DNA of 64,000 nucleotides from Ruminococcus sp. FMBCY1 (lineage in GTDB: Bacteria > Bacillota > Clostridia > Oscillospirales > Acutalibacteraceae). Position numbers and translations under genes: made by a program. The notes under the pieces are model-generated. The model searched no databases and was not told where the DNA came from. It worked only from the letters and a program-made list of their open reading frames with translations. Of the stretch, positions 44,069 through 52,976 are shown one piece after another (the first letter of the stretch is position 1; the number at the start of each line of letters is the position of its first letter). The stretch is taken from the NCBI RefSeq assembly GCF_023921805.1, contig NZ_CP074197.1:1240001-1304000 (forward strand). The letters are read 5' to 3'.

Positions 44069-45448
44069 TTACTGATTGAGAATTTCTCTTGCAACAAACA
44101 CACCGCTTGCGCTTGCGTGTGACAAGGAATGAGTTACACCACTGCCGTCGCCAATAATATAAAGTCCTTTATGAAGCGACTCAAGGTGTTCGTCAACTTC
44201 AACTTCCATATTGTAGAATTTAACCTCAACGCCATAGAGCAATGTATCATCATTCGCTGTACCCGGCGCAATATTATCAAGGGCATAAATCATTTCAATA
44301 ATGCCGTCAAGGATTCTCTTAGGCAATACAAGACTAAGGTCACCCGGTGTAGCCGACAGTGTAGGAACAACCAAACCTTCCTCTATTCGTTTCGGGTTAC
44401 TTCTGCGGCCACGGATTAAATCGCCAAAACGCTGAACGATTACTCCTCCGCCGAGCATATTACTAAGTCTTGCAATGCTTTCGCCGTAACCGTTACTGTC
44501 TTTAAAGGGTTCTGAAAAATGCTTGCTTACGAGCAGCGCAAAGTTTGTATTCTCCGTTTGTTTTTCCTTGTCCTCATAACTGTGACCGTTTACTGTAATA
44601 ATGCCGTTTGTGTTTTCTGTAACTACACTACCCTTGGGATTCATACAGAATGTACGCACATTATCCTCGAACTGCTCTGTACGATATACGATTTTACTTT
44701 CATAAAGTTCGTCTGTAAGATTTGCAAAAATTACAGCAGGCAGCTCAACACGAACACCAATGTCAACTCGGTTAGATTTTGTCGGAATTTTAAGGTCATT
44801 GCAAACTTTTTCCATCCATTTACTTCCACTTCGACCAACTGAAACAATACATTTTTCACACTCGTAACTTTCTTTTTCGGTGTTAATGATATATCCTTTA
44901 TCATCACCCAAAATTTCAATATTGCTGACAGGAGTGTCAAAGTAAAAATCGACCTTATCCTTAAGAAAACTATATATGTTATTCAACACAATGTAGTTTT
45001 TATCAGTACCGAGATGACGAACAGATGCATCCAATAAATTAAGCTTGTTCTGCAAACAAAGTTTTTTAAAGCCTGAACCTGCTGTTGAATACAATTTAGT
45101 ACCGCTGCCGCCGTACTGCATATTTATATCATCAACATAGTGCATTAATTCAATAGCCTTTTTCTTGCCGATATATTCATATAAAGTACCGCCGAAATCA
45201 TTGGTAATGTTATATTTACCGTCAGAAAAAGCACCTGCGCCGCCAAATCCGCTCATTATTGAACAAGTTTTGCAAGAAATACATTTTTTTACCTTGTCGC
45301 CGTCAATAGGGCATTTTCTTTTTTCAAGCAAATGACCCTCTTCAAAAACAGCAACCTTGAGGTCTGAATTGTTAGTAATTAATTCATAGGCAGAAAAAAT
45401 ACCGCCCGGACCTGCACCGACAATAATTACATCATATTTTTTCATCAT
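44069..45448 (-). CDS. FAD-dependent dehydrogenase (COG2509-type NAD(P)/FAD oxidoreductase)
   Basis: A 459-residue flavoprotein. FAD-binding Rossmann motif DVIIVGAGPGGIFSAYEL at residues 5-22. A cysteine cluster, KRKCPIDGDKVKKCISCKTC (residues ~61-80), then SGFGGAGAFSDGKYN and, at the C-terminus, LYIIGDGSGVTHSLSHASASGVFVAREIL. This is the layout of the COG2509 uncharacterised FAD dehydrogenases. The cysteines may hold a metal or take part in redox chemistry. AAGGAGAAAA precedes the ATG. It has its own promoter and a structured leader. Confidence 0.85.
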   Translation of the reverse strand: MMKKYDVIIVGAGPGGIFSAYELITNNSDLKVAVFEEGHLLEKRKCPIDGDKVKKCISCKTCSIMSGFGGAGAFSDGKYNITNDFGGTLYEYIGKKKAIELMHYVDDINMQYGGSGTKLYSTAGSGFKKLCLQNKLNLLDASVRHLGTDKNYIVLNNIYSFLKDKVDFYFDTPVSNIEILGDDKGYIINTEKESYECEKCIVSVGRSGSKWMEKVCNDLKIPTKSNRVDIGVRVELPAVIFANLTDELYESKIVYRTEQFEDNVRTFCMNPKGSVVTENTNGIITVNGHSYEDKEKQTENTNFALLVSKHFSEPFKDSNGYGESIARLSNMLGGGVIVQRFGDLIRGRRSNPKRIEEGLVVPTLSATPGDLSLVLPKRILDGIIEMIYALDNIAPGTANDDTLLYGVEVKFYNMEVEVDEHLESLHKGLYIIGDGSGVTHSLSHASASGVFVAREILNQ

Positions 45449-45513
45449 TTTTCATTTTTCTCCTTTATGTTAAAAAGTAAAGCGTAAAGGCAAATAAAAA
45501 AACCACCAAAAAC

Positions 45514-45603
45514 AACTATAATATGCCCCTACTCGGGGATTATAGTTAAACAGTTTAAGGCAGTTTGTAGATACACCCGTCCGTATTACGAGTTTATATA
45601 ATC
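45514..45603 (-). ncRNA. Candidate transcription-terminating riboswitch before the FAD dehydrogenase
   Basis: The RNA starting near 45611 can form a seven-base closing stem GATTATA (complement of 45597-45603) with TATAATC (complement of 45538-45544). Inside are GTATCTAC, a small stem AAAC / GTTT with loop CCTTAAA, and AACTA, in the order seen in J2/3-P3-J3/1 of purine riboswitches. However, P2 is at most four base pairs and P1 does not fit that consensus. The 3' arm of the closing stem is also the 5' arm of a terminator (45514-45547, CCCC / GGGG core, then GTTTTTGG). Mutually exclusive folding is therefore built in. Confidence 0.5.
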
Positions 45604-45617
45604 TTTGAACCTGCAAT

Positions 45618-45646
45618 ATTATAGCAAATTATATTGCAACCGTCAA
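45618..45646 (-). promoter_or_regulatory. Promoter of the FAD dehydrogenase
   Basis: TTGACG (complement of 45641-45646), 17 bases, TATAAT (complement of 45618-45623); the transcript begins directly at the candidate riboswitch. Confidence 0.8.
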
Positions 45647-45671
45647 TAGCTATTTTTATTTTTATGTAAAT

Positions 45672-46109
45672 TATAGGGTATTCATTATCAGTTTGGCATT
45701 TAAATTTAGCTAACGCTAAATTATCCGCCCAAAAATAAAAAAGTTTACTCAATTTTTTCAAAAATTGCGGGTTTGGGCAGAGCCCATAAATACTTTCCGT
45801 TTACGCAATCTGACGATAGCCAAACAGAAAGCTGTTTGGCGGCTTGAACAAATAGGCGAAAGCCTTTGCGAGAGCAATAAGAAAAGAAATTCGTTATTTC
45901 ATTAACAAAATATAGGTCTTTTCTTAACGGCTGTCGCCCGTTTTAACAAACTTAGTCTTAACACGCAAACAGCGTGGCTGTTTGCGCCCGATAAATTGTT
46001 ATATCGGAAGATATTATGGGCGTTGCCCAAACCCGCAAGCCTTTAAAAAGACTTGACCTAAATTTTTTAATTATTTCGCTTAAATTGGTGCATTAAACCC
46101 CAAATTTAC
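45672..46109. repeat. MITE-like repeat R5
   Basis: About 440 bases with degenerate ends (right end GCATTAAACCCCAAATTTA). It carries the TTTAGCTAACGCTAAA, CAATTTTTTCAAAAATTG, CAAACAG/CTGTTTG (twice) and GGGCGTTGCCC hairpins. It separates the pflA terminator from the FAD dehydrogenase promoter; no gene is seen. Confidence 0.75.
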
Positions 46110-46128
46110 AATCTCAACTAACCAAAAA

Positions 46129-46150
46129 GGGACAGTCATCAGACTGTCCC
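46129..46150 (-). terminator. Terminator of pflBA
   Basis: Perfect nine-base stem GGGACAGTC / GACTGTCCC, loop ATCA, then TTTTTGG on the minus strand, just after pflA. Confidence 0.92.
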
Positions 46151-46165
46151 AAAAATATTAGGTTA

Positions 46166-46906
46166 TTATTCGCAACCGAGAATTTTCTTTGCGTTAAGAA
46201 CTCTCTCGGGTGTTGGCGGATCAATGCCCTCAAGTTTATAGTCGATGCCAAGTTCTTTCCACTTATACACTCCAAGTGTGTGATACGGCAACACTTCAAC
46301 TCTCTTGACATTTTTAAGAGTTTTTATAAAATCGGCAAGACGATACAGATACTCGTCATAGTCGCTCCTCTGCGGAACAAGTACATGGCGAATCCATACG
46401 GGTTTACCCATATCCGAAAGCTCTCTTGCCATTTGCAGAATATTAACATTAGTATGCCCGGTAAGAATTTTGTGCTGTTCATCATCAATATGCTTAATAT
46501 CGAGTAACAACAAATCCGTATATTGCATAAGCTCTTTCCACTTTGAGTAGTAAGGTTCTTCTGTAGTAAACGGGTTTCCGCTTGTATCAAGCGTTGTATT
46601 TATACCGAGCTTTTTTGCCTTTTTAAAAAAGTCAATAAGAAAATCAATCTGTAAAAGCGGCTCTCCTCCACTAACTGTAATACCGCCCTCACTTTTCCAG
46701 TAAGGGCGATATGCGATAGCTTTTTTAAGCAATTCTTCTGCTGTGTAAGGTGTACCCTTACTCATTTGCCAGGTGTCGGGATTGTGGCAGAATTGACAGC
46801 GCATTGCGCAACCGCTCAAAAATACTACATATCTTACACCCGGTCCGTCAACAGAACCAAAGCTCTCGAGTGAGTGGACATAGCCGACTAACTCTTTATT
46901 TTCCAT
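46166..46906 (-). CDS. pflA: Pyruvate formate-lyase activating enzyme
   Basis: A 246-residue radical-SAM enzyme that installs the glycyl radical on PflB. The 4Fe-4S motif is GCAMRCQFCHNPDTW (CxxxCxxC), followed by GGITVSGGEPLLQ (SAM-binding GGE) and LLLDIKHIDDEQHKILTG. The length is canonical. It lies seven bases after pflB on the same strand, so the two are co-transcribed. Confidence 0.97.
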   Translation of the reverse strand: MENKELVGYVHSLESFGSVDGPGVRYVVFLSGCAMRCQFCHNPDTWQMSKGTPYTAEELLKKAIAYRPYWKSEGGITVSGGEPLLQIDFLIDFFKKAKKLGINTTLDTSGNPFTTEEPYYSKWKELMQYTDLLLLDIKHIDDEQHKILTGHTNVNILQMARELSDMGKPVWIRHVLVPQRSDYDEYLYRLADFIKTLKNVKRVEVLPYHTLGVYKWKELGIDYKLEGIDPPTPERVLNAKKILGCE

Positions 46907-46913
46907 TATTAAA

Positions 46914-49160
46914 TCACATTGACTTGTGGCAAGTTCTTGCGATTACATCGAGCTGCTGCTCTCTTGTAAGGTCAATGAACTTAACAGCGTAACCTGATAC
47001 ACGGATTGTGAAGTTAGCGTACTCTTCCTTCTCAGGATGCTCCATAGCATCGATGAGCTTTTCTGTACCGAATACGTTTACATTGAGGTGGTGTGCACCC
47101 TGATCGAAGTAACCGTCAAGTACATTTACAAGGTTGTTTACACGCTCGTCATCATTGTGACCGAGTGCATCCGGGCTGATTGTCTGTGTATTTGAAATAC
47201 CATCGAGTGCATACTCGTATGGAAGTTTAGCAACAGAGTTAAGTGAAGCAAGAAGACCGCTCTGCTCTGCACCGTAAGATGGGTTAGCACCAGGTGAAAG
47301 TGGCTCGCCTGCTTTTCTGCCGTCAGGAAGTGAACCTGTAGCCTTACCGTATACAACATTTGATGTAATTGTAAGGATAGAAGTTGTAGGCTCTGAATCT
47401 CTGTATGTGTGGCAGTATCTGATCTTGCTCATAAACTTACGGAGAAGGTTTACAGCGATTTCGTCTGCTCTCTCATCGTTGTTGCCGTATCTTGGGAACT
47501 CACCGTCGATCTCGAAGTCAGTAGCAATACCGTCTTCATCACGGATAACCTTAACCTTAGCATACTTAATAGCGCTGAGTGAGTCAACTACATGTGAGAA
47601 ACCTGCGATACCTGTAGCAAATGTACGACGGCAGTTAGTATCAATAAGAGCCATCTCGGCAGCTTCATAGTAATACTTGTCGTGCATATAGTGAATCATA
47701 TTAAGTGTACCTACATAGAGGTGAGCAAGCCAATCCATCATAGCGTCATACTTCTTGAGAACCTCATCATAGTCAAGGTATTCAGAAGTAATCGGTCTGT
47801 ATTCAGGACCTACCTGTACCTTTGTCTTCTCATCAACACCGCCGTTGATAGCGTAAAGAAGACACTTAGCAAGGTTAGCACGAGCGCCGAAGAACTGGAT
47901 TTCCTTACCGGTTTCTGTTGCAGATACGCAGCAGCAGATTGAGTAATCATCGCCCCATACCGGACGCATAACATCATCGTTCTCATACTGAATTGAGCTT
48001 GTCTGAACAGAGATCTTAGAAGCGTACTTCTTAAAGCCCTCAGGAAGTCTTGAAGAATAAAGAACTGTGAGGTTTGGCTCAGGTGAAGGGCCCATATTCT
48101 CAAGTGTGTGGAGGAAACGGAAGTCGTTCTTTGTAACCTGTGAACGGCCGTCGATACCGATACCTGCAACTTCAAGAGTAGCCCATACAGGGTCACCTGA
48201 GAAGAGCTGGTTGTAGCTTTCGATTCTTGCGAACTTAACCATACGGCACTTCATAACAAAGTGGTCAACAAGCTCCTGTGCCTGTGCCTCTGTAAGTGTA
48301 CCGTTCTCAAGGTCACGCTCAATATAAATGTCGAGGAATGTAGAAACTCTGCCTACGCTCATTGCAGCACCGTTCTGAGTCTTGATAGCTGCGAGGTAAC
48401 CAAAGTAGAGCCACTGAACAGCTTCTTTAGCGTTCTTAGCAGGCTGTGAAATATCAAAGCCGTAGATTGCAGCCATTTCTTTCATGCCGTTAAGAGCCTT
48501 GATCTGATCTGCGATTTCCTCTCTGAGCTGGAAGTCGCCTCTTCTCATACCCTGACGGTTTGTTTCGGCGAAGTCTTCCTTCTTGCACTCGATAAGGTAA
48601 TCAATACCGTAAAGAGCGACTCTTCTGTAGTCGCCTACGATTCTGCCTCTGCCGTATGTATCCGGAAGACCTGTAAGAATCTTGTTGTGACGAGCTACCT
48701 TCATTTCAGGTGTGTAGATATCGAATACACCCTGGTTATGTGTCTTGTGATATTTTGTAAAGATTTCGTGAAGCTTAGGGCTTGGCTCATAACCGTACAT
48801 CTGGCATGACTGTTCAGCCATCTTAATGCCGCCGTAAGGCATAAATGCACGCTTTAAAGGCTTGTCAGTCTGAAGACCGACTACCTGCTCAAGATCCTTA
48901 AGATCTTCGTCAATGTATGCTGCGCCGTAAGCTGTGAGTGAGGTAACAACCTCAGTCTCCATATCAAGTACGCCGCCCTTGCTTCTTTCTTCTTTCTGAA
49001 GTTCTTTAAGTTTGCCCCAAAGCTTTTCTGTAGCCTCAGTAGGACCTACGAGGAAAGACTCATCGCCGTCATATGGCTTGTAGTTTTTCTGGATAAAGTC
49101 TCTGACATTGATTTCAGATTCCCAAAGTCCGCCAACAAAATTACTCCATTCGGAACGCAT
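46914..49160 (-). CDS. pflB: Formate C-acetyltransferase (pyruvate formate-lyase)
   Basis: A 748-residue glycyl-radical enzyme that splits pyruvate with CoA into acetyl-CoA and formate under anaerobic conditions. The active-site cysteine pair is in [15 protein letters not shown], and the glycine-radical loop [17 protein letters not shown] is near the C-terminus. Full length. GGGGGTTATTCT precedes the ATG. No focA formate channel is adjacent. Its ~190-base leader holds a terminator-like hairpin. Together with ackA it feeds acetate and ATP production. Confidence 0.98.
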   Translation of the reverse strand: MRSEWSNFVGGLWESEINVRDFIQKNYKPYDGDESFLVGPTEATEKLWGKLKELQKEERSKGGVLDMETEVVTSLTAYGAAYIDEDLKDLEQVVGLQTDKPLKRAFMPYGGIKMAEQSCQMYGYEPSPKLHEIFTKYHKTHNQGVFDIYTPEMKVARHNKILTGLPDTYGRGRIVGDYRRVALYGIDYLIECKKEDFAETNRQGMRRGDFQLREEIADQIKALNGMKEMAAIYGFDISQPAKNAKEAVQWLYFGYLAAIKTQNGAAMSVGRVSTFLDIYIERDLENGTLTEAQAQELVDHFVMKCRMVKFARIESYNQLFSGDPVWATLEVAGIGIDGRSQVTKNDFRFLHTLENMGPSPEPNLTVLYSSRLPEGFKKYASKISVQTSSIQYENDDVMRPVWGDDYSICCCVSATETGKEIQFFGARANLAKCLLYAINGGVDEKTKVQVGPEYRPITSEYLDYDEVLKKYDAMMDWLAHLYVGTLNMIHYMHDKYYYEAAEMALIDTNCRRTFATGIAGFSHVVDSLSAIKYAKVKVIRDEDGIATDFEIDGEFPRYGNNDERADEIAVNLLRKFMSKIRYCHTYRDSEPTTSILTITSNVVYGKATGSLPDGRKAGEPLSPGANPSYGAEQSGLLASLNSVAKLPYEYALDGISNTQTISPDALGHNDDERVNNLVNVLDGYFDQGAHHLNVNVFGTEKLIDAMEHPEKEEYANFTIRVSGYAVKFIDLTREQQLDVIARTCHKSM

Positions 49161-49190
49161 AGAATAACCCCCTGTATTTCAAAAATAAAA

Positions 49191-49383
49191 CCGACAAGGC
49201 TCAAACCGTGATTGATTTGAACCGTCGGCATTTCAAGCATTTTCAATAGACGAGATTAACTCTCATTGAATTGATTTTATTGCTTTTTTGCCGAAACGGC
49301 AATGTAAGCCTTGCGTTGCTGATTTATTGTTTCCGTCACAAAATCAGCATATATAAAATACCACATTTTTTTGCTAAAGTCAA
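49191..49383 (-). promoter_or_regulatory. pflB promoter and leader hairpin
   Basis: TTGACT (complement of 49378-49383), 17 bases, TATTTT (complement of 49355-49360). Near the end of the ~190-base leader a long hairpin, CCGACGGTTCAAA / TTTGAGCCTTGTCGG (49191-49228), is followed by TTTTATTTTTG only 30 bases before the start codon. This has the form of an intrinsic terminator in front of the gene. Nothing gene-like is seen in 49384-49637. Confidence 0.6.
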
Positions 49384-49637
49384 GGATTTTCAAAAATTAC
49401 TAATGCTTTTTATTTTTGCCTAAAAAAGCCGAATTTTCCCTATATTTTTTGCCTATAGCGCCGCCGATTTTCGGTATATTTTTTAATATGTGAAAAATTT
49501 AACAATTACTTGTTTTTTATTATTTGTTTTTACATAAATTTTGTTGATTTTTGTTCTGTCCTTTACAAGCGGCAAAAGCATTTCAGTACTTTAAAACGCA
49601 AAATCGGTAAAATAAATTCATTAAAATCACAAAGAAA

Positions 49638-50171
49638 TTATTTTTTGATTTTTCTTAATTTTCTTATATAAGCAAAAGTTTCTTCTTCTCCCTTTTCACT
49701 CAGCATTGTAAGTAATTCTTCAAGCAGTTTCTCTGTGTTTTCGTGCATACGGTGTTTACCCTTTACCCTGCCGAAGTAATCCAAAGAATCTCTGTCTTTG
49801 TAATTCGAACCGTTATATATTTTACTTGCGGCGACCCTGTCACAAAACATTTCGATTACATAATTAAGCGGCATTTCCACATTTTCTATCTGCTTTGTCT
49901 TAGGATTGTAGTCATTCCAATACTCGTAGTGATGACGGTTTCTGCCCTTATGATGCATCCATGCCTTTGAGTAGCCGTAAAGCTCCCTTTCTTTTTCGTT
50001 AGGACTTCTGTTGCCCTGGTAGTACTTTGCACCAGGAATAAACTCCGTCGGTGAATATTTTGAAAGGTCGTGCCTCAACCCCTGCCAAAGTATTCCTGCC
50101 TTTGCGCAGTGAGCAATAACCTTATGCCTGTGTCTTGTAATCGTTCTGAAGTGTTTTATAAAATGTAACAT
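49638..50171 (-). CDS. DUF5662 family protein
   Basis: A 177-residue soluble protein, His/Tyr/Lys-rich: HFIKHFRTITRHRHKVIAHCAKAGILWQGLRHDLSKYSPTEF, KAWMHHKGRNRHHYEYWNDY and GKHRMHENTEKLLEELL. This is the DUF5662 pattern, where conserved H/D pairs suggest an HD-like metal site; the function is unknown. I use ATG 50171; a TTG two codons upstream is an alternative. No operon partner. Confidence 0.85.
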   Translation of the reverse strand: MLHFIKHFRTITRHRHKVIAHCAKAGILWQGLRHDLSKYSPTEFIPGAKYYQGNRSPNEKERELYGYSKAWMHHKGRNRHHYEYWNDYNPKTKQIENVEMPLNYVIEMFCDRVAASKIYNGSNYKDRDSLDYFGRVKGKHRMHENTEKLLEELLTMLSEKGEEETFAYIRKLRKIKK

Positions 50172-50309
50172 ATCCAATCACCAAACATATTCTAACATAT
50201 TTCACGGGGATTTTGTTGAATATTTAAATATTTCTTGAACTTTTTTAAAAAAACATATATAATAATGTAATAAAATAAACTAAAAGACACAAACGAAAGG
50301 AATAATTTG

Positions 50310-51536
50310 ATGAATTTTAAATCCATTAATCGTAAATCCTTTATTCTTACGCTTGCGGCAGTGCTTGGCGTATCGGTAATAGTAACCGCTGTGGCAGGTA
50401 GAACTTCCGATAATTCAGTACCTGCCGACAATAAAAACATTAATACAACTCAACCTTCGTTGGCAAACAGCAAACAGCCGACCGTTATTGTAACGGGCGA
50501 AACCGCCGATATAAGCATTGAATGTAATGAAATAAAAATTATCACTCCGTCGGAGGCAACCGCCGAAGAACTTGTAAAATCAAAGTGGTCAAGCAGTGAC
50601 AACAATATCGTTACCGTTGATGACGGTGGAAGAATTGACGGCTTAAGCGAGGGTACGGCTACAATTACCGCACAGATAGGCAACACCCGCCATACCTACA
50701 ATATTACGGTTGCTGCTCAGTCGCAGAGCATTTATGACGGATATTCAACCTGCTATCTTGCAAACACTGATGTTCTCAATGAAAATCTTAATAATATTTA
50801 CGAAAAAAATCCTTATTTTATTAAAGTCAATCGCTCGCAAAACTGCGTTACGGTTTACACTTATGACAAAAACGGCGAATATACTGTTCCTGTCCGTGCA
50901 ATGATTTGTTCAACCGGTGTTAACAAAGCTACCGTTCTCGGCGACGATTTCTACATTTACTACAAGCAGGAATGGAATCCGCTTTTCAATGATGTTTACG
51001 GTCATTATGTATCGGGATTTTACGGCGATTATCTTTTTCATTCCGTTCCGTATGAAGACGCAAGCGCCGACACACTCGAAACCGAGGAGTTCAACAAACT
51101 CGGAGATGAGGGTTCACTCGGCTGTGTAAGAATGGAAACCGCAGATGTAAAGTGGATATATGATAATTGTCCCGAAAACACACCCGTAACCGTTTACGAT
51201 GACAACAATCCGGGCCCGCTCGGCAAACCGGAGGCAATTAAAATTACCGACCATACCTGTGGCTGGGACCCTACCGACGATGATCCGCAGAACCCGTATG
51301 CAACAAAGACACCTGAAATTCACGGCGCAAGCGATTTGACTATAAGCAAAGGCGAAACCGCCGACCTGCTTGAGGGTGTAACCGCTGTTGACACCTGTTC
51401 AAACGATATTACAGATAAAATATCCGTAACAGGCAATGTTCTTACCGATAAAGTCGGTACATATAAGCTGACTTACAGCGTTGAAGACACAATGCACCGC
51501 ACAAAAAGAATTGATGTTACCGTCAAGGTAGTTTAA
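50310..51536 (+). CDS. Secreted L,D-transpeptidase with Ig-like domains
   Basis: A 408-residue exported cell-wall enzyme. Order: signal/anchor helix (residues ~10-30), a Big2-type Ig-like domain (~50-135, with SSDNNIVTVDDGGRIDGLSEGTATITA), a YkuD catalytic domain (~150-295) and a C-terminal DUF5011-like Ig domain (~328-408). The YkuD part has FHSVPYE and GSLGCVRM, with the catalytic cysteine. The histidine of the usual SHGC motif is a leucine, a variant also seen in other Firmicutes. It would cross-link peptidoglycan or attach ligands to it. GAAAGGAATAATTTG precedes the ATG. Confidence 0.88.
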   Translation: MNFKSINRKSFILTLAAVLGVSVIVTAVAGRTSDNSVPADNKNINTTQPSLANSKQPTVIVTGETADISIECNEIKIITPSEATAEELVKSKWSSSDNNIVTVDDGGRIDGLSEGTATITAQIGNTRHTYNITVAAQSQSIYDGYSTCYLANTDVLNENLNNIYEKNPYFIKVNRSQNCVTVYTYDKNGEYTVPVRAMICSTGVNKATVLGDDFYIYYKQEWNPLFNDVYGHYVSGFYGDYLFHSVPYEDASADTLETEEFNKLGDEGSLGCVRMETADVKWIYDNCPENTPVTVYDDNNPGPLGKPEAIKITDHTCGWDPTDDDPQNPYATKTPEIHGASDLTISKGETADLLEGVTAVDTCSNDITDKISVTGNVLTDKVGTYKLTYSVEDTMHRTKRIDVTVKVV

Positions 51537-51995
51537 AATTATGGTTTAGCAGAGTGTTTTGACAAGTAATTATAAAAGTTTGGTCAACCTTTTCAAAGGT
51601 TGTGGGTGTGGGCAAAGCCCACAAATACTTTCCGCTTACGCAATCTGACGATAGCCGAACAGCTTGCTGTTTGGCGGCTTGAACGAATAGGCGAAAGTCA
51701 ATGCGAGAGCAATAAAAGAAAACATACTTAATCTTCATAGGCAACGCAATGCGTTGCCTATATTTTTGGCATTTCCGTTTACAACGGCTACCGCCTGTTT
51801 TTTCAAATTCTGTTTTACGCACACTGACAGCAGACTGTCAGTGCATAATAATTTGTTATATCGGAAGATTTTTATGGGCGCTGCCCAAACCCGCAATTTT
51901 TGAAAAAATTGAGTAAACTTTTTTGTTTTTGGGAGGATAATTTAGCGTTAGCTAAATTTCAATGCCCGACCGACACTCCGTTAAACCATAATTCA
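51535..51995 (+). repeat. MITE-like repeat R6, full-length copy
   Basis: About 460 bases with the best-preserved terminal inverted repeats: AATTATGGTTTAGCAGAGTG at the left and CACTCCGTTAAACCATAATT at the right (18 of 20 paired). It starts at the stop codon of the L,D-transpeptidase gene. It contains all the standard hairpins plus a private one (GGCAACGC / GCGTTGCC). No other feature is seen in 51537-52036. Confidence 0.88.
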
Positions 51996-52036
51996 CCCCA
52001 ACTTTTAATAAAAAATCTGATAACAAGATAAAAATT

Positions 52037-52065
52037 ACGGCTGTTGCTTAAATCGCAACAGCCGT
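52037..52065 (-). terminator. Terminator of the patatin gene
   Basis: Perfect 11-base stem ACGGCTGTTGC / GCAACAGCCGT with a seven-base loop and AATTTTTA on the minus strand. Confidence 0.88.
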
Positions 52066-52070
52066 TTAAT

Positions 52071-52952
52071 TTATCCAAAAACTTTTAAAATCTCGTCCTT
52101 ATGAGCCATAATTGCATCATACCCCTCTTGAATAGTATCGTCAACACTGTCGATAGAAAAAAGGGCGGTATTTTCATTCTTTATCTGCACGGCGAGGTCG
52201 GCAAGCTTCATTGATTCTCTGGTACTGTCAATTGAATACACATCGAGAGCACGCCATATAACCTTGATAAGTCCATCAAGGCCTGCGTCCGGTTTATACT
52301 GCAAAATATCAAATCCGATTGCAAGCACCTTGCCTACGCCCATATCCTTTAACACTCTTACAGGCAGGTTGTCCTTTGAACCGCCGTCAACAAAGTCATA
52401 TTCTTTATACGGGCAGGTTGTGTAAATTGCAGGAAACGACATACTCGCTCTTACCGCAACATCGAGCGGAACATCTGTAAGATAGTGTATATGCTCTCTT
52501 TCAAGGTGTTCGTCATAGGTTGTAAAAATACATTCGTCTGTTGTCATTGTGTCAACGGTACAGACAGAAAGATTAATCGGCAAAGACTTAAAATCATTTT
52601 CAAGTCCCTTTAAGGCAAGCACTTCTTTTACAACATCAGAAATTATTTCGCCGTTTTTTATGCCGTTTTTCTGAATTTTTTTATAAACGATAAACTGCGC
52701 AAGTGCCTTGAATATAAGTCCGTTGTCAATTTCGGCAAGAATTTTCCAATATTTTTTTGCTATCTCGTGCATTTCTTTCGGTTCAAGCCCCATAGCAACC
52801 AACATTGCCATAATAGAGCCTGAGCTTGTTCCCGAAACATATTCGGGTCTTATACCAAGTTCATATAAAGCGGTTACCGCACCAATGTGCGCAATACCCT
52901 GCAATCCGCCGCCTGAAAAAACAAATCCAATCGCATCTTTTCTGTCTTTCAT
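52071..52952 (-). CDS. Patatin-like phospholipase
   Basis: A 293-residue patatin-domain serine hydrolase. The oxyanion loop is FVFSGGGLQGIAHIGA, the nucleophile elbow GTSSGS (GxSxG), and the catalytic aspartate in YDFVDGGSKDNLPV. It resembles the bacterial RssA/YqhO group, whose natural substrates are unclear. I start at ATG 52952 with AAGGA upstream; a TTG at 52964 would add four residues. It is 24 bases after the GT39-like gene, so probably in one transcript with it. Confidence 0.88.
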   Translation of the reverse strand: MKDRKDAIGFVFSGGGLQGIAHIGAVTALYELGIRPEYVSGTSSGSIMAMLVAMGLEPKEMHEIAKKYWKILAEIDNGLIFKALAQFIVYKKIQKNGIKNGEIISDVVKEVLALKGLENDFKSLPINLSVCTVDTMTTDECIFTTYDEHLEREHIHYLTDVPLDVAVRASMSFPAIYTTCPYKEYDFVDGGSKDNLPVRVLKDMGVGKVLAIGFDILQYKPDAGLDGLIKVIWRALDVYSIDSTRESMKLADLAVQIKNENTALFSIDSVDDTIQEGYDAIMAHKDEILKVFG

Positions 52953-52976
52953 AATTTTTCGCAATCCTTATCTTTA

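Noticed and set aside
45540-45610. T-box leader before the FAD dehydrogenase
   Set aside because: No AGGGTGGNACCGCG-like T-box sequence is present and the leader is too short.
51523-51822. Open frames with the peptide KYLWALPTPTTFEKVDQTFI, seen in several intergenic repeats (also 16994-17323)
   Set aside because: The frame follows the repeat element, is broken by indels in other copies, and has no ribosome binding site. The conservation is at the DNA hairpin level, so I treat it as repeat, not protein.
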